Assembly (NCBI GenBank): GCA_905480225.1
Contig: CAJQPO010000012.1
Location: 1 to 33,226, forward strand
Direction of reading: 5' to 3'
DNA: 33,226 bases
From: an uncultured Flavobacteriales bacterium
GTDB lineage: Bacteria > Bacteroidota > Bacteroidia > Flavobacteriales_D > Parvicellaceae
A model generated the notes under the pieces. It made no database searches. It was given only the letters and a program-made list of their open reading frames with translations, and had not been told where the DNA came from. The translations under genes and the position numbers were made by a program. This document shows, in pieces, positions 18,760 through 27,300 of this stretch; the first letter of the stretch is position 1, and the number at the start of each line of letters is the position of its first letter.

Positions 18760-19284
18760 TTATCCGTAATAAGGATATATCATCGCATAAACAACCACAC
18801 CAGTAATGGCCACATAGAGCCAAATCGGAAAAGTAATTCTGGCTAATTTCTTATGACTTGTAAAATTACCTGCTATTCCTTTTACATATGTAAAAAGCAC
18901 CAACGGAATGACAGCAATTGACAGGACAATGTGAGATATAAGAATAAAATAATAAATGTATTTAGATACGCCTTGTGCCCCATATTCTGTCGTTTCACTG
19001 GTTATGTGATAGGCAACGTACATCAGCAGAAACATACAAGATAATCCGATTGCTGTCTTCATTAATTTTTCGTGAAGCTTTCGTTTTCCAGATTTAATTG
19101 CAAGGACCGCCGACACCAATACAATGGCTGTTAACCCATTAATCAATGCGTAAATCGGTGGTAAGACAGAAAGGTCAACTCCTTCAATTTTGATTCCAAA
19201 TAAAGCAGCCACTGCCAGAGGCAGGATGATCGACAATGCAACAATAAGCTTCTTGTATTTTTTTTCTTTATCAATGTTCTTCAT
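18760..19284 (-). CDS. DUF420 membrane protein, probable cytochrome oxidase assembly factor
   Basis: 174 aa with about five transmembrane helices (near 13-31, 42-62, 77-96, 108-131 and 150-170). DUF420 includes CtaM/YozB, needed for aa3/caa3 oxidase maturation in Firmicutes. The family's conserved histidines are visible in RKLHEKLMK, YVAYHITSE, ISHIVLS and SHKKLARITFP. The ATG overlaps the end of the second Sco gene by 14 nt, so it is translated from the same mRNA. The assembly role is inferred from family and neighbours. Confidence 0.85.
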   Translation of the reverse strand: MKNIDKEKKYKKLIVALSIILPLAVAALFGIKIEGVDLSVLPPIYALINGLTAIVLVSAVLAIKSGKRKLHEKLMKTAIGLSCMFLLMYVAYHITSETTEYGAQGVSKYIYYFILISHIVLSIAVIPLVLFTYVKGIAGNFTSHKKLARITFPIWLYVAITGVVVYAMIYPYYG

Positions 19285-19900
19285 TAGAATAGCTATTAAT
19301 TAGTCTTTTAGCATCAACAATTAATTGATCCACTTGTACCGTATTTGTGCCATCATACATACCTCTCACTCTGTGGGATCGATCAATAATCGCAAAATAA
19401 GGCGAATGCATAAAGCCTCCTGGTGCAAGTATATCTTCGTCCGTTGTCATCATGTAACTGTAAAAACCATGGGCATACAAGTCTTCTTTGTTCCCGGTTA
19501 AAAAATGCCAATTTTCTGTGTCAATGCCTCTTTTTTCAACATACCTTTTTAATTGTTCTGCTGAATCTCGCTTGGGATCGCATGTATGGGTAAGAATGGT
19601 AATTGCAGGAAGTGCCTTTCTAACCCGTTTCATTTGTCCCGTCATAGCAGGACACATTGTTGGACAATGGGTGAAGAAATAATCAGCAACGTATACTTCT
19701 CCATGTGTTGACTCCTTAGAAATCAACACTCCATCCTGATTGGTAAATTCAAATTCTTCCACCGTATGGTAAATCGTATCTCCATTGATGTCTATTTCTT
19801 TATGGCCATAGATAGGGAGAATAGCGTCAGGAGTAGATTTTTCTTCGCATCCTAATACGGAGACAAGAATAAAAAATAACACATTAATTTCTTTTCGCAT
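19271..19900 (-). CDS. Sco1/SenC-family copper chaperone, lipoprotein
   Basis: 209 aa from the ATG at 19900, chosen because it opens a lipoprotein signal with lipobox VLGC (Cys18); a longer frame to 19933 would bury it. The thioredoxin-like Sco domain has the copper-binding pair in HCPTMCP (Cys79, Cys83) and the third ligand His165 in GGFMHSPYFAIID. All three Cu ligands are thus present, consistent with delivering copper to the CuA centre of oxidase subunit II on the outer face of the inner membrane. It overlaps the upstream Sco paralogue by 17 nt and the downstream DUF420 gene by 14 nt. Confidence 0.92.
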   Translation of the reverse strand: MRKEINVLFFILVSVLGCEEKSTPDAILPIYGHKEIDINGDTIYHTVEEFEFTNQDGVLISKESTHGEVYVADYFFTHCPTMCPAMTGQMKRVRKALPAITILTHTCDPKRDSAEQLKRYVEKRGIDTENWHFLTGNKEDLYAHGFYSYMMTTDEDILAPGGFMHSPYFAIIDRSHRVRGMYDGTNTVQVDQLIVDAKRLINSYSNEEH

Positions 19901-20594
19901 CACTTCTTTTTTCAATACACAACAGCGTAGCAAGACGCTCTGCTTCCATAATGGCAGGATTCGAGATGCCTGGAAAGAATCCTCTTATATGTCCCTTGTA
20001 ATCCACTAAGAAAATCAATGAATTAGATGCGCGACCACCAATTACATCTTGTCGTAAATCTTGATATGGATTGCCCCAACCTTCTATGAAAACATCATAT
20101 ATCGGATTGGTTTCTCCATATATAAATTTCCATCTTTCAAAGTCAATGTCTGTCCCGTTTTGATAAGGCAAATCATTGATTACAAAAGTTGCATCAGGAG
20201 CAATCGAATCATTGCTAACTACATGTGTTAATAAAACAACATCTTCTGTTTCTTTCGAACCCTTAATTTTTTCGTACACATATTTATAAATCTGATTAAT
20301 CTCAATAGGGCAACTTTCAGGACAAGAAGGCATTGCCGTTGTTACTAACAGTACTTTTCCTTCTAATGATTCATTGGTTACCTCATTCCCCAAATGATCT
20401 GTAAAGTGAAAGGGGGGTACTTTATGATAAACGGTATCCCCATTAACTACTTCCTTAGGGCCAAAAAAAGGTAAACGCTCGAATTTTTGCCGGGAACCAT
20501 AGGCCAACAGAACAATAAAAAATGCCGGAACCCCAAGGATTCCGGCAAATACTAAAATTTTTTTTCTTCGGTTTTTGTTCTGAACATTTACCAT
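19884..20594 (-). CDS. Sco1/SenC-family paralogue lacking the third copper ligand
   Basis: 236 aa. An N-terminal membrane anchor (about 13-31) is followed by a Sco domain with a CPESCP motif (Cys91, Cys95). Both Sco proteins share the GPKEV/GHKEI ... NGDTVYH N-terminal motif. Anchored on the conserved Asp198 of FLVDYKGHIRG, the position 8 residues upstream that should be His is Ser190 (followed by Asn191), so the third copper ligand is missing. It may act as a thiol reductase or partner for the intact paralogue, not as a full Cu chaperone; this is inference. The start overlaps the subunit IV gene by 7 nt. Confidence 0.88.
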   Translation of the reverse strand: MVNVQNKNRRKKILVFAGILGVPAFFIVLLAYGSRQKFERLPFFGPKEVVNGDTVYHKVPPFHFTDHLGNEVTNESLEGKVLLVTTAMPSCPESCPIEINQIYKYVYEKIKGSKETEDVVLLTHVVSNDSIAPDATFVINDLPYQNGTDIDFERWKFIYGETNPIYDVFIEGWGNPYQDLRQDVIGGRASNSLIFLVDYKGHIRGFFPGISNPAIMEAERLATLLCIEKRSDAKRN

Positions 20595-20977
20595 GAAGCT
20601 CGCATTACCTCTGAAATATAGGAGGACTCAGTAATGCAAATGAAAAGCAAATACAAAATGAACAAAATGTATGGTCCAAGAATCATCCACTTGAAATTTT
20701 TCTTTTCATCACCTAAATGCATAAATACAAGAACAATGTATCCTGCTTTTACAATTGTTAGAATTATATAAAATAATTTTATTCCTAACCAGGACATCGA
20801 TTCTCCTCCTAGTACTGGTCTAGACCAAACAATACCTACGGCAACTTCTAAAATAGTAATCAGTGTAAGTATAATGGTAACCTTGTAAATCTTTTTGCGA
20901 ATAGCAACTCCATGCTCTTCATCGTGGCTAGCGCTTCTTGCGTACTCTGCATCTTTGTTAAGATCGTCCCGAATCAT
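20588..20977 (-). CDS. Cytochrome c oxidase subunit IV (prokaryotic type)
   Basis: 129 aa with a hydrophilic, charged N-terminus (about 1-30) and three transmembrane helices (about 32-51, 65-86 and 95-115). The VKAGYIVLVFMHLGDEKKNFKWMI segment is typical of the small subunit IV of bacterial aa3/caa3 oxidases (COX4_pro, CtaF-like). It lies 18 nt after the second subunit III gene and overlaps the first Sco gene by 7 nt, which places it firmly in the oxidase operon. It stabilises the complex and carries no cofactor. Confidence 0.88.
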   Translation of the reverse strand: MIRDDLNKDAEYARSASHDEEHGVAIRKKIYKVTIILTLITILEVAVGIVWSRPVLGGESMSWLGIKLFYIILTIVKAGYIVLVFMHLGDEKKNFKWMILGPYILFILYLLFICITESSYISEVMRASW

Positions 20978-20995
20978 AATTTCTTGTGCTTAAAA

Positions 20996-22045
20996 TTAAA
21001 TTAAATAGAAGAAGGTGAATACAAATACCCAGACCAAATCCACAAAGTGCCAATACAGCCCGGACTTTTCTACCATTTCAAAATGACCCCTACTATCGTA
21101 TGTTCCTTTGACTACTTGAATCAAAATTAACAAGTTAATGACTACTCCCGAAAAGACATGAAACCCATGGAAACCAGTAATAAAAAAGAAGAAATCTGCA
21201 TACGCAGGTGCGTTCGGTGCATATTCGTTTTCTGTTAAGTTAGCCCCTTGTATTTGAGCAGTCGATCCTTCGTAAAGTGCAACCAATTCATTCCAGTTAT
21301 CTGATCCTACAGCACCTTCTAATTCTCTGTATATTTTCCCTTCAACTACAATATCTAAAGCACTCACATTATCACCATCAGACACCACATTTAAAGGAAC
21401 ACCTAACCCATCGGCTAAAAGCAATTTTCCTTCTTCATTTTTTTCTGCAGTTTGATATGAAGCCAACGCCTCAGCACCAGTCAACATGTACTTGCCACCA
21501 TCTATAAATTGCAACTTAATACTTGCTAGTTCGGGATGATGTCCATTCATTATTACATGCCCCTCATCATCGTATTGATAATCCAAATGCGCAACGTAGG
21601 CCCATCCTTGTTCCGTTAGAACTGCTCCGTGATGCGAACCGTGAATAAAATGCGACCATTCCCAAGCCTGAGAACCAACAAAAATCGCCCCACCTAATAC
21701 CGTTAGTAACAACCAATTGACGACACCCTTTTTATGTTTCCGGTGACCGGCCTCGACAGCAAGCACCATAGTTACAGAGGATATGATGAGAATGAAAGTC
21801 ATTAAAGCAACATAAATCAATGGAAAATCACCATCTGTAAAAGGCAATGCTCTAAAGACCTTTTCTGCAACAGGCCAAGATTCAACTGAGTGCCTTGCAA
21901 AACCATATGCCGTTAACAATCCACCAAACGATAATGCATCCGACACCAGGAAAAACCACATCATTTGCTTTCCATAAGATAAACGGAAAGGCGAATTTCC
22001 TCCCGACCATACTAGCGACTTGTCAACCTCTTCTACTTGTGCCAT
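20996..22045 (-). CDS. Cytochrome c oxidase subunit III with large external insert
   Basis: 349 aa. Five helices are visible (about 27-49, 75-98, 109-128, 282-312 and 330-348) with the canonical signatures FFLVSDALSFGG, SQAWEWSHFIHG, FFFFITGFHGFHVFSG and YWHFVDLVWVFVFTFFYL. Helices III and IV are separated by about 150 hydrophilic residues (131-280), whereas a five-helix subunit III is normally near 200 aa in total. By the usual topology this loop faces the periplasm. It is rich in acidic residues and has no recognised domain. The gene is 31 nt downstream of the first subunit III gene. Confidence 0.93.
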   Translation of the reverse strand: MAQVEEVDKSLVWSGGNSPFRLSYGKQMMWFFLVSDALSFGGLLTAYGFARHSVESWPVAEKVFRALPFTDGDFPLIYVALMTFILIISSVTMVLAVEAGHRKHKKGVVNWLLLTVLGGAIFVGSQAWEWSHFIHGSHHGAVLTEQGWAYVAHLDYQYDDEGHVIMNGHHPELASIKLQFIDGGKYMLTGAEALASYQTAEKNEEGKLLLADGLGVPLNVVSDGDNVSALDIVVEGKIYRELEGAVGSDNWNELVALYEGSTAQIQGANLTENEYAPNAPAYADFFFFITGFHGFHVFSGVVINLLILIQVVKGTYDSRGHFEMVEKSGLYWHFVDLVWVFVFTFFYLI

Positions 22046-22076
22046 ATTCTGAAATTGAAATTAATTCGTTGCAAGT

Positions 22077-23351
22077 TTAATGATAATATTGAAAAAATAA
22101 GAACAAAAACACCCACAATCCTCCTAAAACATGCCAGTAAATATTAGCAAGTCTTATTTTAACCTTATTGTATGAGACAATTTGCTTATTTAGAGCTAAT
22201 ATAAATAAGCTAAGTAAATAAATTATTCCTCCAATAATGTGCAAAAAATGGACAATTGAAACCACCCAGAGATAAGAACTTGCTGTATTACCCCTGTTTT
22301 TTATCGCTGCATAATCGTCCCCACTTATTTCACTTCTTAGTCTTGTCCAAACTCCGTTCTCAATAACGATAGAAAAATCCACCTTTCCTGCTCGATAATC
22401 AAAATCCCAATAGCCATTTGACACATCGATGATTTCGCCATTCTCCGCAGTTAGCATTCCGTCCTTAATTTTGATTTCTTTGCCTTCGTCAAAGTCAGAA
22501 CCTTCTACTCCTAAAATTTCTTCTTCCGTTAAAATCAACTCTTTGTAAAAGAACCGACGATTGTCAAATTCTAATTCTTCTTGGTTTAGAAGCAATGTGA
22601 AGTCAGTACCATAAGTGCCTGTTAATTTAAAGTACTCCATTTTTAAATGCACGGCGAGTGCAAAATTAAACAGATCTTGTTTTTCGGAGTAATTTAAAAT
22701 AGAATCATTTTGCCAAGAAATACTTGTATCGCCAAATTGAACCGTACTATTCCCTGAAGAAACAATAGTGAAAGGTTCCCAACTTTCTTCTAAACTCATT
22801 ACTTGATTTACCAGCTGGTATTTATTTTCACAAATATCATGGGCAAACTGTCGCAATTTTGTCACATCCGTCTGATCAAGATTCTCCCCCGACATGAAGT
22901 AATTTTGACCATCATGGTCTATTCGTTGGCCGTTTTTTTCAAAATGAAATTTGCTATCGTATTGTCCAATAGAATTAACAATGTGTACCGAAACTAAATT
23001 TCCTCCCGAAATGAGCTGTCCCCAACCTTTGTATTGGTAATAACAAAATGATGAGCCAGATAAAAGTGCTAAAACAAGAAGCCCCGTCACCACTTTATTC
23101 GCTCCTTTTTTAACGCTAATCAGCGCAGCTATTAGAAAAGCGGAAGTTAGAAGAACACAAATTGTACTGTATAAAAAAGCTTCTGGAGGAGACAGTTTTA
23201 CCCATACCTTATCGCTACTTTGAACAATGTAAGCCGAAATAAAGCCTGCAAAAATCATCACAATTGCAAAACAAAAAATGGTTAGCGTTTGCACTTTAAC
23301 CTTTTCGTAAATTCCCTCAGGAAGTTCCTCTTTGAATTTTTGAACACTCAC
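22077..23351 (-). CDS. Divergent cytochrome c oxidase subunit III-like protein with very large external insert
   Basis: 424 aa, GTG start, 5 nt after ctaB. Five helices lie at about 22-44, 58-80, 87-105, 357-387 and 402-421; the last carries WHVLGGLWVFLFLFF, a form of the subunit III signature in which the usual Asp after WHF(L/V) is Gly. Between helix III (KGWGQL) and helix IV (NTASSYLWVVSIVHFLHIIGG) lie about 240 hydrophilic residues, predicted periplasmic and with no recognised domain. The usual Flavobacteriia homologue has a short loop at this point and is near 190-200 aa. It is probably a real subunit of the oxidase, given position and helix pattern. Confidence 0.85.
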   Translation of the reverse strand: MSVQKFKEELPEGIYEKVKVQTLTIFCFAIVMIFAGFISAYIVQSSDKVWVKLSPPEAFLYSTICVLLTSAFLIAALISVKKGANKVVTGLLVLALLSGSSFCYYQYKGWGQLISGGNLVSVHIVNSIGQYDSKFHFEKNGQRIDHDGQNYFMSGENLDQTDVTKLRQFAHDICENKYQLVNQVMSLEESWEPFTIVSSGNSTVQFGDTSISWQNDSILNYSEKQDLFNFALAVHLKMEYFKLTGTYGTDFTLLLNQEELEFDNRRFFYKELILTEEEILGVEGSDFDEGKEIKIKDGMLTAENGEIIDVSNGYWDFDYRAGKVDFSIVIENGVWTRLRSEISGDDYAAIKNRGNTASSYLWVVSIVHFLHIIGGIIYLLSLFILALNKQIVSYNKVKIRLANIYWHVLGGLWVFLFLFFQYYH

Positions 23352-23356
23352 CTATT

Positions 23357-24256
23357 TTATATTTTATCAATTATATATGCTATCTGTACGATGGGCAAAT
23401 AGAAAAAAGAAACAAACATGAGTCGCGTGGCCTCTTTCATTTCACTCGTTCGATACAATTTATATGCTGGCCAGATAAAAGCAAAAGTCGCAACACTGGC
23501 AATGACGATAGTAATAATACCATTGGTCATGTCAAAAGCCCATGGTAATAACGAAACGGGCAACATAAACATGGCGAATAGCAAAATTAACCACGAACTT
23601 CCCTTCACTCTACCTTCTATTAAAGGCAACATTTTAAAGCCTGCTTTCAAATAATCATCATTCGCTCTCCATGCAATGGCCCAAAAATGAGGGAATTGCC
23701 AAAAAAACTGTACTAAAAATAAAATTCCCGCCTCTAAGCCAAAAGTGTTTGAAGCAGCCACGTATCCTAGTAGTGGCGGTACACTTCCCGGAAAGGCCCC
23801 TATTAACACGACTAAGGGTGTTTTTGTTTTTAAAGGCGTATAAATAGCTACATATGAGAATAATGCGAGGAAACCCAATATACAGCTGGAAGGGTTAATC
23901 ATCCAAAGTAAAATTAACCCAACTATTCCAAAGACGGACGATACGAAAAGGGCTTCTTTCACCCCCAATCTCCCGGCCGGGATTGGCCTATTCTTCGTTC
24001 TATTCATCAACTTATCAAGGTCTCTTTCGATTACTTGATTAAAGCCATTAGAAGACCCCGTGACTAAAAACCCGCCAAGAATTAAGAACACAAATTCTTT
24101 CCAGTTAAAGAAATCCATAGCCATAAAGTAACCCGTCGCCGCAGAGAAAACAACCAATGCCGCAAGCCTAAACTTGGTCAGTGCTATGTAGTCTGAAACT
24201 TTAGCAGTAAATCCGGTTTTGTTGACCGTATGTATTTCGGATTTTTTTTGATTCAA
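23357..24256 (-). CDS. ctaB: Protoheme IX farnesyltransferase (heme O synthase)
   Basis: About 299 aa. This polytopic UbiA-family enzyme attaches farnesyl to heme b to make heme O, the precursor of heme A in the oxidase. Signatures are NGFNQVIERDLDKLMNRTKNRPIPAG (Mg/diphosphate site), YTPLKTKTPLVVLIGAFPGSVPPLLGY and FFWQFPHFWAIAW. There is no ATG before the first helix. TTG codons at 24277 and 24256 are the choices; I take 24256 because a TACTTTTG promoter box overlaps the 24277 codon, but this is uncertain by seven residues. It is the first gene of the leftward oxidase accessory operon. Confidence 0.94.
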   Translation of the reverse strand: MNQKKSEIHTVNKTGFTAKVSDYIALTKFRLAALVVFSAATGYFMAMDFFNWKEFVFLILGGFLVTGSSNGFNQVIERDLDKLMNRTKNRPIPAGRLGVKEALFVSSVFGIVGLILLWMINPSSCILGFLALFSYVAIYTPLKTKTPLVVLIGAFPGSVPPLLGYVAASNTFGLEAGILFLVQFFWQFPHFWAIAWRANDDYLKAGFKMLPLIEGRVKGSSWLILLFAMFMLPVSLLPWAFDMTNGIITIVIASVATFAFIWPAYKLYRTSEMKEATRLMFVSFFYLPIVQIAYIIDKI

Positions 24257-24274
24257 CTCTTTGCTTTTCAGGCG

Positions 24275-24282
24275 CAAAAGTA
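24275..24282 (-). promoter_or_regulatory. Candidate -7 box (TACTTTTG) for the ctaB-cox operon
   Basis: The minus strand reads TACTTTTGCGCC, an exact TAnnTTTG box in the common Flavobacteriia context, 35-42 nt after the stop of the giant surface-protein gene. No clear -33 TTG is present at the expected distance. If real, transcription starts near 24269 and the operon is independent of the upstream gene. Confidence 0.4.
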
Positions 24283-24316
24283 ATCATTATCCAATAGATA
24301 AAAGGAATAAAATTGG

Positions 24317-27300
24317 TTATCGTAATAAGCTTACGTGTCCAACTTTAGAATTTACTTGAATCTGACCAGGAATCTGGTAGATTAATTTCCAAACATATAC
24401 ATCTTCCAAAGCGAGTCCAATTCCACTTGCCAGTGAAACGGTCCCATCCCAAAGACGATCGGGCACTTGAGAATACCAAATCATTTCTCCCCATCGATTG
24501 AAAATCATAAATTCAAAATTTACCGGTTCAAAACCATAGATACTCGGTCCAAAATAATCATTGGTACCGTCGTCATCCGGAGTAAAAGAATTCGGCACGT
24601 ACACAGCTGGCATATTTTCTATTTCAATTTTTTGACAAAGCGTATCTATACAACCTATTTCATTTTCAGCAATTAGACACGTCCAATAATTATCAGCCGC
24701 ACTGAAAACATGTGTTACATCAGTGCTCGTATACAACACATTTTCTATCTCCCATTGATAATTAACCGCATTAATACTTAAATTGTTAAAATCAACACTT
24801 GGCATTAGCTCATTAATCTGTCCCGGTGCAAATTCGAAATTGGCTATCGGCGCATCTACAACGCAAATTTGATTAGAATAGGAAATCGTTTGTGAACAAC
24901 CCTCATTATCAGTGATAAAAAGACTTAGATCAACACATCCCGCAATGTCAAATGAAAATTCTGCTGGACCGCACCCATTTACGATTGTACCATCAGACAA
25001 TGACCAAAAGCAATCAACCAAGGTTGATGAAGTTGTATAATCCACTTGAACCTCCAAAATTGGGCAACCTATTGTATCTGATACAGCAATAACAGCGATA
25101 GGTAAAGCATTCACGTTTACTAGGACTGTGTCTGATCCTGCACAAGCTCCAGAAATGGTATAAACAATTTCGTTTCCTCCAACAACGGCCGTTGCAGGGT
25201 CAAAAGAGCCAATGGTTGAATCTACTATTCCCAATCCACTCCAAACACCTCCGCCAATATCTGCAATCAAGGAATCCATTGGAGTATCTTCACAATAGTT
25301 AACAACTGGCGAAATGACAGGTAACAAGTCTGGTAGCACATTAAAAAATAAGGTGTCCGCTGTTGGACAGAATCCAGGAATAGCATAAATAACAGCATAA
25401 TTATTTGGTCCAAACAACGATGGATCAAAAGAGCCTGTAACCGGATTAACAATACCATCACCATCCCAGAGACCGCCTGGATTAATTGCAGACAAAACCA
25501 ACGCTCCATCAGACAAACACAAATCTGGCTGAGGGTTAATGGTGGGGTCTATTTCTGGGTTTACAATGACTAACTCCGTATCAAATGAACCACAGCTTCC
25601 GCCAATGGTATAAGAAATGGTGTGAATCCCCACTCCAGCTAATGCAGGGTCAAACGTACCTGCAAGTGGATCGATAATTCCTGTGCCACTCCATGTTCCA
25701 CCAGTTGTTGTAGCGGATAAATTAAATGGAGAATCACTTGGGCAAAAAGGCCCAGCAATTGAAATACTTGCATCAGCAAGAGGAGCAATTAAAACGTCAA
25801 CTGACCCCGTATCGTTAGGGCATGCTCCTGGTCCTGATATTATATATTGATAGACCGAGGATAGGTCAACTAATGGGTCTAAAATTCCACCACCAGTTGC
25901 CAATATCGGTATCCAAACCCCTCCAGGATCTGCAGGAGCAATAAGAGTAGCCAAATCGATGGCAGGATCTGTAATGCAAATATTCAAGGCCGTATCTGAA
26001 CCTGCATTTACACCATTGTGAACAGTGATGAAAACCGTATCAGCGCTACCACAAGCTCCGTTGATGGTATAAATTACCTCATGGCTTCCAGCAAAAGCAA
26101 CACTTGGGTCGAAAATTCCTAGAGCAGTATCGACAATTCCGGCACCCGACCAAACACCGCCTGCACTTACGGCATTTAGCGTGTATGGAGAATCCGTTAT
26201 GCAAAATCCAGGTACAGGATCAATGGTCGCAGATGTTAACCCATTAAGCGAAACATCTATAGAAGCATTCGCATCGGGGCAAATAGAAGCGCCAGAAACC
26301 GTATATGTATAAACACCTGCCATATCAATTGCTGGATTAAATAACCCCGTTCCACTAGCTAATCCTGGAAGCCAATTACCACCTGCATCTGCCATTCCTC
26401 CTAACAAACCAAATAAGTCGATGGGTGGGTCCGTTGGACAAACATTTAAAACGTTGTCTAATCCAGCGTTAGGAGGCGGCTGATAAAAAACTTCAATGGA
26501 ATCTAAAGAAATGCAAATTGGAGCAAAGAAAATATCATCAATCATAAAGTCATTGCCACCACCTGAAGTATTTTGATTTGAAATACAAATGGTAACTGAA
26601 TTAGAGGTTCCAGAATTCCAAATTGCTGAAAACTCTTGCCATAAACAGCCGGTGGCCGAAGTTGAAAAAATTCCACCTAGTGGAATGCCATCGATAGAAA
26701 ATTGAAGTTGTGCAACATTAGGATCATTAATAGCATTTGAAATCCAGGTTGAAAATTCGTAGTCTGTTCCTGGTGTTACAACAATATTTTGACACCAGAC
26801 ATTGGTTCCCGAAAGGTTAGAGCCATTAACAACCATCATTTGTCCGGAACCCGATGTGTGATCACTACATGACATAAAATTAATATGCTCTAATTGTGGG
26901 TTGGTAGAAACTTCATAAGTACCCGCTGAAGATAATGGACCCCATGCCCCACCTAACCCATTCGTATATCCAGACGAAAAGAAATTATCTCCAAGTTCAA
27001 AATCTCCATTTTGAACTTGGTTAGATCCCAGAATACTGACTTCACATGCATATGTTCCAGCACTTGACACCGAAAATGTTTGTCCGATTGAGCCATCGTG
27101 CCATAAATAGGAATCGAATCCCGCACCTGCGTCAAGAAGCATTGTTTGCCCATCACAAAGTGTGGTATCATTACCCAATTCTAAAGCAGATGAAGAAATA
27201 AATACATTAAAAACCACTTCACTAAAACAAGGAGATAGCGGTGAACCTCCGTCATAAGCATACAAGGCTATTGAGGAAGAAAGCACTTGCCCTGGTAAAT

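Noticed and set aside
24286-24320. Hairpin between the giant gene and ctaB (CCAAT/ATTGG)
   Set aside because: Only 5 bp with a long loop and no T-run; not enough for a terminator.
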